Assembly: GCF_017168235.1 (NCBI RefSeq)
Contig: NZ_JABFAO010000014.1
Span: 79,417 to 143,416 of the forward strand
Source: Rhodococcus sp. KRD197
GTDB lineage: Bacteria; Actinomycetota; Actinomycetes; Mycobacteriales; Mycobacteriaceae
Direction of reading: 5' to 3'
Length of the DNA: 64,000 nt
Position numbers and translations under genes: made by a program. Below, in pieces: positions 1-8,967 of the stretch. Each line of letters starts with the position of its first letter. The first letter of the stretch is position 1. The notes beneath the pieces are model-generated. The model saw only the letters and a list, made by a program, of their open reading frames with translations. It made no database searches and was not told the origin of the DNA.

Positions 1-512
1 CCTCGTCTGCCGACCTCGGTGACAAGCCCACCCAGCGGTGTAATTTGCGTGCTCAAGTAGCACGAACTCGCGGCCCATCCGCGCGTGGTCAGTTCCATCC
101 CTGTGGATCGGTGGGCGGCACAGTGTCCGGATATCAGCCGATGAGTCGGAAGGCTTCCGTCCCGCCGAGATGTGGGAACGCTGGCGTACTGTCCTGCGGT
201 TCTATCGCTACCCCTCGACGCTACTACTCACCGAGCACGTACCGGGGGAGACTTTTCCCGGTATGTGCAGGTGGCCGGTGCGTCCAGGCCCCGTCGCCGT
301 TCCGATCGACCGGTGGGGTCGTGCCGTTTCCCGCCGACCCGATGCCCCAGGTAGCGGTCGGGGCGGTCATCGCTGCTCACCGCTCCGGGCGACTGCCCCG
401 GCGCGATCCACGCCCGCCCCTGTCGTGGCGACGCGGTCGTGGCGAGCGGGAAACTGACGTCACCGGCACACCACCGCACCCGGTGTCAGCTGCACCAGGC
501 TCGGACTACTAG
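1..512. other. Left edge, no convincing gene
   Basis: No reading frame here has a believable start, composition or family signature. The open frames that cross it are arginine- and proline-rich, as expected from chance translation of GC-rich DNA. It may be intergenic or the decayed remains of a gene, because the frame that closes at 510-512 is the same one in which a protein-like stretch begins just downstream. Confidence 0.5.
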
Positions 513-680
513 CTAATCGGTGTCGATGCCCGCCGCCGTGCCCACGCCGCTCTGGCCGATGTGCCTGACCTCGTCGATGATCTCGAGTATCGGATCGAGA
601 CTCTGATGCACCGCACCCTGGAACTACTAGACATCGAGCCGGACGCCGAAGCGTCCGTCGAATGGGTCGGCGAACAGTGA
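513..680 (+). pseudogene. C-terminal remnant of an unknown helical protein
   Basis: Directly after an in-frame TAG (510-512) there are 55 codons of plausible protein ending in TGA. They are rich in Asp, Glu, Leu and Arg, with heptad-like spacing (for example LVDDLEYRIETLMHRTLELL), as in an amphipathic helix or short coiled coil. There is no good start codon; an in-frame GTG at 561 would give about 39 residues without a visible ribosome binding site. I read it as the 3' end of a gene whose front is lost or degenerate. The family is not recognised. Confidence 0.35.
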
Positions 681-697
681 CCGACACGGACGATCCG

Positions 698-721
698 CCA
701 ACGCCAACGCCAACGCCAACG
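698..721. repeat. Short hexamer tandem repeat
   Basis: About four copies of the hexamer CCAACG lie between the end of the remnant gene and the 3' end of the DUF4229 gene. This is a simple low-complexity repeat with no evident function. Confidence 0.6.
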
Positions 722-741
722 CCGAAGTCCGTGCGCCGACG

Positions 742-1053
742 TCACGGTTTGTCGGTGCCGGGTCGTCCCGCCGCGGGGCCTCGCTTCTTGATCGAGCGCG
801 TGCGATCGACTGCTTCGATGTCCGCATTGATGGTTCGGCGGAGCTTCCTCAGGGTCAGTGCCGACAGCGGCAGGCTTGCTGCAAGTGCGCCAAGCAGTAC
901 CAACACGAAGGAAATGTCAAGGCTCGTCAGTGCGTCGACGGCCAAAAGCACTCCTGCGGCGACACACACGAAGAGCAGGCGTGCACCGTTGTAGGCCAGC
1001 ACATGAAGGGCAAGCTGCCCGCGAGCAGTTGAGGGTGCGCGGAACACCGGCAT
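742..1053 (-). CDS. DUF4229 family small membrane protein
   Basis: A 103-residue protein with two hydrophobic segments (around residues 15-35 and 45-65), preceded by a phrase LALHVLAYNGARLL and followed by a basic tail, which is the layout of DUF4229. Function is unknown. In mycobacterial chromosomes a DUF4229 gene lies near the resB/ccsA cytochrome c biogenesis genes, and ResB/CcsB are also on this plasmid, so a role around cytochrome c or respiration is plausible but inferred. The ATG at 1053 is chosen because ACAGGA lies just upstream; a TTG further upstream would fall inside the operator. It is divergent from the DUF3105 gene and shares its operator. Confidence 0.65.
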   Translation of the reverse strand: MPVFRAPSTARGQLALHVLAYNGARLLFVCVAAGVLLAVDALTSLDISFVLVLLGALAASLPLSALTLRKLRRTINADIEAVDRTRSIKKRGPAAGRPGTDKP

Positions 1054-1095
1054 CGGCCGTCCTGTCGTGCGTAGGGGCTTCCTGGGACCTTGATT

Positions 1096-1120
1096 CAAAT
1101 ACTATGGTGCATAGTATTTG
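1096..1120. promoter_or_regulatory. BlaI-type operator, site 1
   Basis: Perfect dyad: half-site CAAATACTATG, spacer GTG, mirrored half-site. It sits between the divergent DUF4229 and DUF3105-DUF305 genes, 13 bp before the latter start, so a bound repressor would block transcription or translation start. It belongs to the family of near-identical sites found across both arms. Confidence 0.85.
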
Positions 1121-1133
1121 ATGGAGGAGCAAT

Positions 1134-1925
1134 ATGAACAGCAGCAGAAACCCCGCCCGAGGCCGACGGAGCTCGACTCGGCGATCACGCCCAGCCGGAG
1201 TGCCCGGGGGCGTGCGCGCTCCCTGGGCGGTGATAGGCGCGGGTGTCGTCATCGTCGTGCTCGTCGGTGCGATCGGATACAACCTGGCCCCCCGCGTCCT
1301 CGAACGCAATCAGGCCGAGCGGTTCGCGCCGACCGCCGACGACCCGGACCCCTCCCGCGGCATCGACGGCGTCGTCGAGGTCGAGTATCCGGCCGCGCGG
1401 CACGTCGAACCAGCTCAGAGAGTTGCCTACGATCAGAGTCCGCCGTTCGGCGGCCCTCACGACCAGACCTGGGCGACGTGTACCGGAGTGGTGTACCCCG
1501 TCCCGCTACGCAGCGAGAACGCGGTTCATTCGCTCGAACACGGGGCGGTGTGGGTGACGTACGACCCGAACCGGGTCTCCTCCGACGAGGTCGGTTCACT
1601 CGCCGGGCGGGTCGAGGGCGAGCCCTACACGATGATGTCGCCCTACCCGGGCCTGACGGCACCGATCACGCTGCAGTCGTGGGGCCATCGACTCGAGCTC
1701 GACAATGCCTCCGACCGGCGCATCACTCAGTTCGTCGCTGCTCTGCGACAGAACCCCTCGACCCACCCCGAGAGCGGAGCCAGTTGCTCGACCATTCCCG
1801 GCGCGTTCGATCCCGACAACCCGCCGCCGTTCGACGCCAGCGAGCCAGGACCGGACGCGGTGCCCCTCGAGGAAGACCCGGCCCTCGACAGTGCGCCAGC
1901 GCCGATGGGGGAGGGGAGTCGATGA
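1134..1925 (+). CDS. DUF3105 family membrane-anchored protein
   Basis: A 263-residue protein with a basic N-terminus, one membrane anchor at about residues 32-50 and an extracytoplasmic domain. The domain carries the DUF3105 signature: PPFGGPHDQTWATC near residue 105, then VHSLEHGAVWVTYDP near residues 127-145. The conserved His, Cys and Glu residues are suited to metal binding, but the family has no proven function. The start follows a GGAGGAG ribosome site at 1123-1129. The stop overlaps the ATG of the DUF305 gene (ATGA), so the two are translationally coupled. In actinobacteria DUF3105 and DUF305 proteins often occur together in copper loci; a shared role in extracytoplasmic copper handling is inferred. 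Confidence 0.85.
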   Translation: MNSSRNPARGRRSSTRRSRPAGVPGGVRAPWAVIGAGVVIVVLVGAIGYNLAPRVLERNQAERFAPTADDPDPSRGIDGVVEVEYPAARHVEPAQRVAYDQSPPFGGPHDQTWATCTGVVYPVPLRSENAVHSLEHGAVWVTYDPNRVSSDEVGSLAGRVEGEPYTMMSPYPGLTAPITLQSWGHRLELDNASDRRITQFVAALRQNPSTHPESGASCSTIPGAFDPDNPPPFDASEPGPDAVPLEEDPALDSAPAPMGEGSR

Positions 1926-2680
1926 CCGTGCACGGCCAGGCCGACGATGCCCAGATCGACGATGCACAGAACGACAGTGCACAGAATGACGCCGCGGAAA
2001 CGGGACCCAGATCCAGGCCCAGGGCACTGCTCATCGGCTTGGCGGTGACAGCTCTCGTCCTGTCCGGCGTCCTCATCGGCGTACTGCTCACACCGGACAG
2101 CGCACGAGTGGCCGTACCGGCATCGAATTCGGTGGATGTGGGTTTCGCGCAGGACATGTCGGTCCATCACAACCAGGCGATCGAGATGTCGGCGATGGCG
2201 TTGGGACGCTCGACGGATCCGGTCATCCGGACCCTCGCCTTCGACGTGTTGACCTCGCAGCAGAGCCAAGTCGGCACGATGCAAGGCTGGTTGACACTGT
2301 GGGACAGGCCATATCTGCCCGACGGCCCGACGATGACGTGGATGACCGGGGCCAGCTCGACAGGGGGTCACCCGATGGACATGAGCGCGTCCGCGAACGA
2401 CAGCGGACAGGACGCGACGTCGATGCCCGGCATGGCCAGTACCGCCGAGCTGACGGCACTTCGCCGGATGAACGCCGAAGAATTCGACGGCCGGTATCTA
2501 CAACTGCTCCGCCGCCACCATCGTGGGGGAATCCCGATGGCAGAGCAGGGAGCAGCGAACGCGACAGTTCCCGCTGTCGCCGCGCTCGCGGGCTCGATCG
2601 CCTCCGCGCAAACCGCCGAGGTCGGTCAGATCGATGTCCTGCTGAGCGCACACGGGGTCTCACCGTTGCCGGAGAGCTGA
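1922..2680 (+). CDS. DUF305 family metal-related protein
   Basis: A 252-residue protein with one membrane anchor (residues about 36-56) and an exported DUF305 helical-bundle domain. The family motif is visible as DMSVHHNQAIEMS near residue 77, and a second motif around residue 200 ends in LLRRHHRGGIPMA. A Met/His-rich linker lies between them (HPMDMSA, SMPGMAS). DUF305 proteins occur in copper-resistance operons and some bind Cu(I), which fits the Met/His-rich segments. The ATG overlaps the DUF3105 stop by four bases. Both genes are downstream of operator site 1. Confidence 0.85.
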   Translation: MTVHGQADDAQIDDAQNDSAQNDAAETGPRSRPRALLIGLAVTALVLSGVLIGVLLTPDSARVAVPASNSVDVGFAQDMSVHHNQAIEMSAMALGRSTDPVIRTLAFDVLTSQQSQVGTMQGWLTLWDRPYLPDGPTMTWMTGASSTGGHPMDMSASANDSGQDATSMPGMASTAELTALRRMNAEEFDGRYLQLLRRHHRGGIPMAEQGAANATVPAVAALAGSIASAQTAEVGQIDVLLSAHGVSPLPES

Positions 2681-2690
2681 CGCCGATATC

Positions 2691-2715
2691 TAAATACTAT
2701 GTTGCATAGTAATAA
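2691..2715. promoter_or_regulatory. BlaI-type operator, site 2
   Basis: AAATACTATG, spacer TTG, then CATAGTAATAA: one half-site perfect, the other slightly changed. It lies just after the DUF305 stop and about 240 bp before the M23 gene, implying a long leader for that gene. No convincing ORF was found in the leader. Confidence 0.75.
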
Positions 2716-2955
2716 CGATTGGGATGACCCCCATGACCGGCATCGGCACGCATGAAAAGGCGTCGAATCGTCGAGTTACTGTGCAAAGCACTCACTTTCG
2801 ACGCCGAATCGATAGGCGAAACAGCGACGAATGCAGTCGAGAGTGTGACAGAAGGGGCTTGTGGTGTCGATGGGATCACGCAACACTGACCCACGGCCGA
2901 CACGGCATCCACTGCGATCGTGACCGGCATTCAACGAGAAGGGTGGGGTGACCAC

Positions 2956-4041
2956 GTGAACAACGCGGGAAAGACGACGCCGAGCGGCGGGCGACGTCGC
3001 GCATGCCGAGGTGCGCGGACATACGTGATCGTCGGTGCCGCACTCGGTGCGGTGTTCCTGCACGCCCCGGTAGCCGAAGCGAATCCGGGTCAACCGGCCG
3101 TGGAGTCCGGGGACGAGGTCGAAGGTCAGCAGACCGCCGACGCCGTCAGCCGGTTGATCCGCCTGGCCGATCGGGCCGCGACAATCGGTACCGATCCGAT
3201 CGCGGTGGCAGACCTCGCAGCCTTCGCATCCTCGACGTGGGCCGCCGCCCAGGCCGGCGGCGTCATCGCGGACACCGCCGGCCCGGTGTCCGCGTCGGCA
3301 GGATGCATCGTCGACGCCATCGCCCGTGGAGTCTCGAATGCCCCGGCGCAGTCCCTGTCCTGCCTGGCCCCGTTGGCGACTCTCGACCCACTCCTGGCCC
3401 TTCGTATCGCCGCATCGCTCCAGGTCGACGCCCTCGACCCCGCAGTCCCGCATGACGGCGACCGAGGTGGGGAACAGGATCCGGTGACGGGCAACACCGG
3501 CCGCGATTCGCCCGTGCCCGGCACCACCGACACCCCTCCCGCATCCGAGACGACCGCGCCCGAAGATTCTGTTCCTGATGCAGCACAGCAGCGCGGTTCC
3601 ACGTCCGGTGGCTCGGCCACCTCCCGAGGTACTGCGTCTGCTGTCGCACCCAGCAGCGGACTGGTCACCTCGAATTTCGGCACCCGAAGCGGGACACAAC
3701 ACGGCGGTGTCGACATCGCCGACTCACTGGGCTCACCGATCGTCGCCGCGGCCGATGGAACGGTCATCAGCGCCGGGCCCGCACAGGGCTTCGGGCTGTG
3801 GGTTCGGATCAGACACGACGATGGATCGATCACCACCTACGGGCACAACAACGGAAATTCGGTCACGGTGGGTCAGCGCGTCCGTAAGGGCGATCGGATT
3901 GCAGAGGTCGGGAACCGCGGTAACTCGACGGGTCCGCATCTGCATTTCGAGGCGACTTCTCCCGCGGGACAGAAGGTCGATCCGCAAGCCTGGCTCGGTG
4001 AGCGTGGAGCCAGAATCGGGGTGGGCACACGTGCGCGATGA
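2956..4041 (+). CDS. Secreted M23 family metallopeptidase
   Basis: A 361-residue exported protein with an N-terminal membrane segment or signal (about residues 25-43, ending near PVAEA). A helical middle domain is followed by a Thr/Pro/Ser-rich linker and a C-terminal M23 (LytM/lysostaphin-like) domain from about residue 235. Zinc ligands are visible as the H-x3-D of QHGGVDIAD and the HxH of GPHLHFE. M23 enzymes cut peptidoglycan cross-bridges. The GTG at 2956 is chosen because GGGTGGGG precedes it and the protein then starts just before a basic n-region. It is the first of three M23 proteins in the window; its N-terminal half differs from the other two. Confidence 0.85.
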   Translation: MNNAGKTTPSGGRRRACRGARTYVIVGAALGAVFLHAPVAEANPGQPAVESGDEVEGQQTADAVSRLIRLADRAATIGTDPIAVADLAAFASSTWAAAQAGGVIADTAGPVSASAGCIVDAIARGVSNAPAQSLSCLAPLATLDPLLALRIAASLQVDALDPAVPHDGDRGGEQDPVTGNTGRDSPVPGTTDTPPASETTAPEDSVPDAAQQRGSTSGGSATSRGTASAVAPSSGLVTSNFGTRSGTQHGGVDIADSLGSPIVAAADGTVISAGPAQGFGLWVRIRHDDGSITTYGHNNGNSVTVGQRVRKGDRIAEVGNRGNSTGPHLHFEATSPAGQKVDPQAWLGERGARIGVGTRAR

Positions 4042-4125
4042 ATGCGCCCGATCAGGCCCTTGCCAGTAAGCGCGATCAGGCGATGAGCTCGCGGCAGTCC
4101 CCGAGCGCGGGACGGCCGCGACAGC

Positions 4126-5082
4126 TCAGGTCCGTTGACTGGTCTCGCTACCGATCTTTTTCAGAAAGTCGTTGTAGGCGTTGAGTTCGCTGTACCCGTC
4201 TTCTTCGGCGTGCCGGTCCGCGGCAGCCGATTCCTCCTTTTCGTCCCGGTTCCACCGAATGCAGAAGATGAGCACCACCAGCAGGGCCACCGGCTCACCG
4301 TAGGACCACGCAAGCGCCCCGGCGAGCTTCTGATCGGATACCGGATCGACACCCCACTGCGGGGGAGGGGAGGCGAACGTGGCGAGCATGGGGGTGCTCG
4401 ACATCATCAGGATGACACCGAAGAACACATGCAACGGCATCTCGACGAACAGGTCGAACAACCGGCCCAGATTGCTCTGCCGAACGGGGAGGGGGCCGAC
4501 GGCGAGCACAGGGATGATGAACAGCAGCCCGCTGGCGAAGAAGAAGATCTCCATCGATACGTGCCCGATGACTGTGATGGCGAGAACATCGAAGATCGAC
4601 GACAGATACAGCCCGTAATAGCTGAAGAGGAACAACGGGATCGTCAGACCTGGATGTAGTGCGATGCGCCCGGCGCGGCTACGCAACCCCGTCAGCGCCG
4701 CGATCAGTACCCACCGCCCGGCTCCGTGATGAGCGGTGGCACGCAACAGAAGTCGTCCGGGCGAACCCACCACCAACAACGGTGGGATGGTCATCGACAA
4801 CGTCAGATGCTGGAACATGAAGACGCTGAACAGGCTGTATCCGTAGCGTTCGACCTGCAGTCCGGTCACCAGGACCAGCGCCGCGCAGCCGAGCAGAAAA
4901 CTCGCACTCCGCCACCGTGACCATGCGATACCCCGGCCGCGGATCCGGTAGAGCCCCCAGCAGTACAGTCCGGCCATGACGATGCCGGCGATCGGCAGGA
5001 TCGGGAGCGGCGGAAGATCGAAGCTCAGCAACGCTGCCAGGGTCGGCGGGCCTTCCGGGGGAGTTACGGCGGCGATGTTCAT
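4126..5082 (-). CDS. ctaG: Cytochrome c oxidase assembly protein, CtaG (caa3) type
   Basis: A 318-residue polytopic membrane protein with about seven hydrophobic segments, matching the caa3_CtaG family involved in delivering copper to the Cu sites of cytochrome oxidase. Typical features are FQHLTLSMTIPPLLVVGSP near residue 90, a His in ITVIGHVSME and another in EMPLHVFFG. The C-terminal phrase ELNAYNDFLKK resembles the end of the CtaG half of the CopD-CtaG fusions here. It lies 10 bp after copC in the same operon. The short charged C-terminal tail is cytoplasmic. It may act as a copper chaperone or exporter for the periplasmic side rather than strictly in oxidase assembly. Confidence 0.85.
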   Translation of the reverse strand: MNIAAVTPPEGPPTLAALLSFDLPPLPILPIAGIVMAGLYCWGLYRIRGRGIAWSRWRSASFLLGCAALVLVTGLQVERYGYSLFSVFMFQHLTLSMTIPPLLVVGSPGRLLLRATAHHGAGRWVLIAALTGLRSRAGRIALHPGLTIPLFLFSYYGLYLSSIFDVLAITVIGHVSMEIFFFASGLLFIIPVLAVGPLPVRQSNLGRLFDLFVEMPLHVFFGVILMMSSTPMLATFASPPPQWGVDPVSDQKLAGALAWSYGEPVALLVVLIFCIRWNRDEKEESAAADRHAEEDGYSELNAYNDFLKKIGSETSQRT

Positions 5083-5092
5083 CGGGCCCCTG

Positions 5093-5686
5093 TCATTGCT
5101 TGTCCTTGCCTCGGATCACCAACGTCAGGGCGATGGCAGCGAGACCGAGGACAGTCAGGCCCACGATGGAGAGCAGCATCATGGTGTTCTGTTTCGGTGG
5201 CCGGTCCTCGCTGGCGGACGGGTTGTTCGGATCGTAGGCCTGCGTCGGCGTGGTCGAGGGAGCCGGCGAGGTCGCACCGCCCTGCGATTGCTGTGCAGCA
5301 GCGTCCGGGCGGGTGGCGGTCTCCGCGACGTCGACCGAAAAGCCGTACGACCCGGTGATCGGGTGCCCGTCCGCGGAGGTGACGCGGTAGCCGACGGTGT
5401 ACTGCCCGTTGGGTAGGCCGTCCTCGAGCAGGACCGATACGTCGGGGCCCTCGACCGTGGCCGTACCCTGCGTCCACTGAGTATCGCCAGGACCTACCAC
5501 GCTGATGGTCGCGAACGATTCGTTGATGTCCTGATTGAACTTGAGGCCGACGCCGATCGGTGCGAACTCGAGCGTCACATCGGCCGGGGGGTCGGAGCTG
5601 ACGAGTTCACTGTGCGCCGATGCCGGGGCCGCGGAGAACAGTGCTGTGCCGCACATGAGCACGGCGACCAGCATCCATCGTTTCAC
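5093..5686 (-). CDS. copC: Copper resistance protein CopC, membrane-anchored
   Basis: A 197-residue protein with a signal peptide ending APASA, so that the mature N-terminus begins with His, the classic Cu(II) ligand of CopC. The beta-sandwich CopC domain carries the second motif SADGHPITGSYGF. A Pro/Thr/Gln-rich linker and a C-terminal membrane helix (about residues 168-190) follow. It binds copper outside the membrane and may pass it to CopD or CtaG. The GTG start at 5686 is preceded by GAGGAG. First gene of a copC-ctaG operon under operator site 3. Confidence 0.9.
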   Translation of the reverse strand: MKRWMLVAVLMCGTALFSAAPASAHSELVSSDPPADVTLEFAPIGVGLKFNQDINESFATISVVGPGDTQWTQGTATVEGPDVSVLLEDGLPNGQYTVGYRVTSADGHPITGSYGFSVDVAETATRPDAAAQQSQGGATSPAPSTTPTQAYDPNNPSASEDRPPKQNTMMLLSIVGLTVLGLAAIALTLVIRGKDKQ

Positions 5687-5717
5687 GTTCGGTTCTCCTC
5701 TGGTCGTACTGATTCTC

Positions 5718-5744
5718 CTTACTACTATGCGCACTAGTAGTAAG
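5718..5744. promoter_or_regulatory. BlaI-type operator, site 3
   Basis: Dyad with 10-bp perfect outer arms, CTTACTACTA and TAGTAGTAAG, around a 7-nt centre (TGCGCAC). It resembles the other sites but has TACTACTA arms, closer to the classical BlaI/MecI operator style. It lies 32 bp upstream of the copC start. Confidence 0.8.
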
Positions 5745-5777
5745 GGGGTGTGAGCCTACGGGGGTCGGTCGACCGTG

Positions 5778-7550
5778 TTACTTGTCGACGTCCGGCCGTT
5801 TCGATACGTCCGGTCCGGCAATCGCTTCGGTGATCACTTCCGAGGGCGCGATCGAATCCGAGTGCGGGCCACCGACGTGCTGCTCGGCGCGGATGCGTTC
5901 GACCATGTGCGGATAGTGCAGCTCGAACGCCGGCCGCTCGGAGCGGATCCGGGGCATCTCGATGAAATTGTGCCGCGGGGGTGGGCAACTGGTCGCCCAC
6001 TCGAGGGAGTTACCGAAGCCCCAGGGGTCGTCGACGGTGACCACTTCGCCGTAGCGGTAGCTCTTGAACACGTTCCAGATGAACGGCAGCGTCGAGGCCC
6101 CGAGGACGAACGATCCCACGGTCGAGATCTGGTTGAGGGTGGTGAATCCGTCGGACGGGAGGTAGTCGGCGTAGCGGCGCGGCATTCCTTGGGCGCCGAG
6201 CCAGTGCTGGACGAGGAAGGTGGCGTGGAAGCCGAGGAACGTCAGCCAGAAGTGCCACTTGCCCAGTCGTTCGTCGAGCATGCGGCCGGTCATCTTGGGG
6301 AACCAGAAGTAGATGCCGGCGTAGGTCGCGAACACGACCGTTCCGAACACGACGTAGTGGAAGTGCGCGACGACGAAGTAGGTGTCGGTGACGTTGAAGT
6401 CGATGGGCGGGCTCGCCAGGAGCACTCCGGACAGTCCACCGAAGACGAACGTGATCAGGAATCCGATGGAGAAGAGCATGGGGGATTCGAGGGTGACCTG
6501 GCCGCGCCACATGGTGCCGATCCAGTTGAAGATCTTCACCCCGGTCGGCACGGCGATGAGGAAGGTCATGAACGAGAAGAACGGCAGCAGCACGGCACCG
6601 GTGGCGTACATGTGGTGCGCCCACACCGCGATGGACAGGGCGGCGATGCCGACGGTGGCGTAGATCAACCCCTTGTACCCGAAGATGGGTTTGCGGGAGA
6701 AGACCGGGAAGATCTCCGAGACGATTCCGAAGAACGGTAGCGCGATGATGTAGACCTCGGGGTGTCCGAAGAACCAGAACAGGTGCTGCCAGAGCAACGC
6801 TCCGCCGTTGGCGGGATCGAAGATGTGGGTGCCGAGTTTACGGTCGGCGAGCAGGCCCATCAGTGCTGCGGTCAGCAGTGGGAACGCCAGCAGGATCAAG
6901 ATCGAGGTCACCAGGATGTTCCAGGTGAAGATCGGTAGCCGGAACATCGTCATTCCCGGTGCGCGCAGGCACACCACGGTGGTGACCATGTTGACCCCGC
7001 CCAGGATGGTGCCCAGGCCGGCGACGAGCAGGCCCACGATCCACAGGTCGGATCCGATACCGGGGGAGTAGACGGCGCTGCTCAACGGGGTGTACGCGGT
7101 CCAGCCGAAGTCTGCGGCACCGCCGGGGCTGATGAAACCTGCGGTGGTGACCAGTGCGCCGAACAGGTACAGCCAGTAGGAGAAGGCATTGAGCCGGGGG
7201 AAGGCGACATCGGGTGCGCCGATCTGCAGCGGCAGGATGTAGTTGCCGAAGCCGAAGACGATCGGGGTGGCGTAGAGCAGCAGCATGATCGTGCCGTGCA
7301 TGGTGAAGAGCTGGTTGTACTGCTCGTTGGAGAGGAACTGCATTCCCGGGACCGCGAGCTCGGAGCGCATGATCAACGCCATCAGGCCACCGACGAGAAA
7401 GAACCCGAACGAGGTCACCAAGTACATCAGTCCGATGACCTTCGGATCGGTGGTGGTGACCATCGTGTGCAGGAACGACCCCTTGCGGGCCCCGCGGGGT
7501 GGATAGGGGCGAACCGCCGGCGCAGCCGGAGGAGATGTCAGCGCCGTCAT
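5778..7550 (-). CDS. ctaD: Cytochrome c oxidase subunit I (left copy)
   Basis: A 590-residue haem-copper oxidase subunit I with about 12 membrane helices. All ligands are visible: low-spin haem His in FTMHGT (H85) and HFH (H398), CuB ligands in GHPEVY (H263, with the E265 and Tyr267 that mark A-type oxidases) and HH312-313, and the haem a3 ligand H396. The start at 7550 (MTALTSPP) follows GGTGG and is shared with the right copy. Subunits II and III are absent, so it must assemble with chromosomal partners. It is transcribed alone from operator site 4. Function as a replacement subunit under stress is inferred. Confidence 0.93.
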   Translation of the reverse strand: MTALTSPPAAPAVRPYPPRGARKGSFLHTMVTTTDPKVIGLMYLVTSFGFFLVGGLMALIMRSELAVPGMQFLSNEQYNQLFTMHGTIMLLLYATPIVFGFGNYILPLQIGAPDVAFPRLNAFSYWLYLFGALVTTAGFISPGGAADFGWTAYTPLSSAVYSPGIGSDLWIVGLLVAGLGTILGGVNMVTTVVCLRAPGMTMFRLPIFTWNILVTSILILLAFPLLTAALMGLLADRKLGTHIFDPANGGALLWQHLFWFFGHPEVYIIALPFFGIVSEIFPVFSRKPIFGYKGLIYATVGIAALSIAVWAHHMYATGAVLLPFFSFMTFLIAVPTGVKIFNWIGTMWRGQVTLESPMLFSIGFLITFVFGGLSGVLLASPPIDFNVTDTYFVVAHFHYVVFGTVVFATYAGIYFWFPKMTGRMLDERLGKWHFWLTFLGFHATFLVQHWLGAQGMPRRYADYLPSDGFTTLNQISTVGSFVLGASTLPFIWNVFKSYRYGEVVTVDDPWGFGNSLEWATSCPPPRHNFIEMPRIRSERPAFELHYPHMVERIRAEQHVGGPHSDSIAPSEVITEAIAGPDVSKRPDVDK

Positions 7551-7601
7551 GGAACCACCTTCGTGTCGCACGCGAATTACAGGACGCGTCCGCCAGTGTA
7601 A

Positions 7602-7630
7602 CCCAAATACTATGCAGCATAGTATTTGGG
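7602..7630. promoter_or_regulatory. BlaI-type operator, site 4
   Basis: The longest perfect dyad of the set: 13-bp half-site CCCAAATACTATG, spacer CAG, perfect mirror. It lies between the end of the M56 gene and ctaD, about 52 bp upstream of the ctaD start, giving ctaD its own regulated promoter. Confidence 0.9.
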
Positions 7631-7635
7631 GTTGT

Positions 7636-8592
7636 TCAGATCAGCAGGACCGCGCACGCTGCGGCGGAGACCGCGCTGAGCGAGACGACGGCCAACACGG
7701 CCGGCACGACGAGGGGCAGCACGGCGGCGGCAGCATAAGCGCCCGCTCGGGTTCGGCTCGGTGTTTGCGCGCTCGTGTCGAGGTGATGCAACCGCTCGGT
7801 GGTCGAGTCCCCGATCAGGCCCAGTGCCCACAGTGGCCGCGCAGAATGCGCCTGCGAGACCGTCGACAATGCCGAACGTACAGTGTCGGCGCTGGTGACT
7901 GCGGCCGCGGACCGGTCGGCTGCGACCTCGACCAGGACCCGTACCGCCGCGGGTGCCGCGGCGAAGAGGGGAACGCGAGGAAGCGCTTTGGCCAGGATCT
8001 CGCAGATGTTGACGATGCGGTGATGGCGCCCGCGCAGGTGGGCACGTTCGTGTGCGATCACTGCTCGCTGTTGTTCGGGATCGAGATGGGCGAGCAGGCC
8101 TTCGGTGGCCACGACGTAGCCGGGGCGACCGTCGATGCTGTAGGCCAGCGGGAGTGGGTGGTCGAGCCACATGATCGGTTCGGGTCCGGGGTCCGTGCGC
8201 GCCACGACGGCGATGACATCGCGGTGATAGTCGCGGACTTTGGACCGCGCTCGAAGCTGACGGCGAGTCGAGCGCAGGACGCGCGCCGATGCCGACGCCG
8301 CGAGGACGACCGATGCCCCGGCGACCGCTTCCCCGATCCACGGCTGGGCCGCGTGTTGCAGCGAGCCCAGGCAGCGGACGGCGAGTTCGACCATGCCCTC
8401 GGCCGGCGCATGGCCGGGCCAGAGCAACACCGCCACCGCGGATCCCACGAGAAACAGCACCCCGGCGATGCTGCCGATCCAAGCGGTCAAGGCGAGAGAG
8501 GGGCCGACGGTGCGGGTGAGTGAGGTCAGCAGCGGCGGCATGGCAACGGCCACCAGGGTCGCGGCGAGGAGTAATGCCAGTGCGACGATCAC
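7636..8592 (-). CDS. M56 (BlaR1-type) membrane metalloprotease, left copy
   Basis: A 318-residue protein with two N-terminal and about one to two later hydrophobic segments. The zinc protease motif is HERAH (H181, E182, H185), with a downstream Glu in VEVAADR (E222) as the likely third ligand. Known BlaR1/MecR1 proteins carry this M56 domain plus a C-terminal penicillin-binding sensor of about 250 residues. That sensor is absent here; after the protease core there is only a C-terminal hydrophobic segment. It resembles the short mycobacterial Rv1845c type. The GTG start overlaps the blaI stop (GTGA). The expected role is cleavage or inactivation of the neighbouring BlaI repressor on an unknown signal. 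Confidence 0.88.
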   Translation of the reverse strand: MIVALALLLAATLVAVAMPPLLTSLTRTVGPSLALTAWIGSIAGVLFLVGSAVAVLLWPGHAPAEGMVELAVRCLGSLQHAAQPWIGEAVAGASVVLAASASARVLRSTRRQLRARSKVRDYHRDVIAVVARTDPGPEPIMWLDHPLPLAYSIDGRPGYVVATEGLLAHLDPEQQRAVIAHERAHLRGRHHRIVNICEILAKALPRVPLFAAAPAAVRVLVEVAADRSAAAVTSADTVRSALSTVSQAHSARPLWALGLIGDSTTERLHHLDTSAQTPSRTRAGAYAAAAVLPLVVPAVLAVVSLSAVSAAACAVLLI

Positions 8593-8942
8593 CGGTTCGC
8601 GTCCGGCAGGTTCCCCCGCAGGGCGTCCAGTTCGTCGTCGGTGACGGTTTTCGCGAAATGCATCAGCACGGCGGCCGAGTCGGTGCTGGTGTCGAGGATT
8701 TCGCGCAGCGCTTGCGAGGTGGCCTCGGCCCGAGATTGCACGGGCGAGTAGAGATAGGCGCGTGACTGCTTGGTCCGCTCGACCCACCCCTTCTCGTGGA
8801 GATGGGTCACGACGGTCAGGATCGTGGTGTAGGCGGGGTTTCTGTCGGCCATGCGTTCACGCAGGTCGTGGACCGACTGCGGTCGATCACATTGCCAGAG
8901 CACGTTCATCACCTCCGCTTCGAGATCACCGAGCCTTTTCAT
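8589..8942 (-). CDS. blaI: BlaI/MecI/CopY family repressor, left copy
   Basis: A 117-residue winged-helix repressor. The BlaI pattern is clear: MKRLGDLEAEVMNVLW at the start, an AYTTILTVVTHLHEKGWVERTK recognition region near residues 38-59 (the helix reads TTILTVVTHL), and a C-terminal dimer part ending in DELDALRGNL. Such proteins bind TACTA-type dyads as dimers and are inactivated by M56 proteolysis or, in CopY, by copper. The CopY CxC metal motif is absent, so direct copper sensing is unlikely. The ATG at 8942 is the conserved one: an upstream in-frame ATG in the right copy is ACG here. It overlaps the M56 gene and follows the M23 gene, whose promoter carries operator site 5, so the operon is presumably autoregulated. 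Confidence 0.92.
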   Translation of the reverse strand: MKRLGDLEAEVMNVLWQCDRPQSVHDLRERMADRNPAYTTILTVVTHLHEKGWVERTKQSRAYLYSPVQSRAEATSQALREILDTSTDSAAVLMHFAKTVTDDELDALRGNLPDANR

Positions 8943-8967
8943 CGCCAGTTCTTCTTTCCTCGTCGTG

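Noticed and set aside
45..512. 155-codon frame at the left edge
   Set aside because: Composition and lack of start signals argue against coding. Only the stretch after its stop looks protein-like.
8589..8942. Beta-lactam resistance locus, because of BlaI and a BlaR1-like protease
   Set aside because: No beta-lactamase or penicillin-binding protein is present, and the protease lacks the penicillin-sensing domain.
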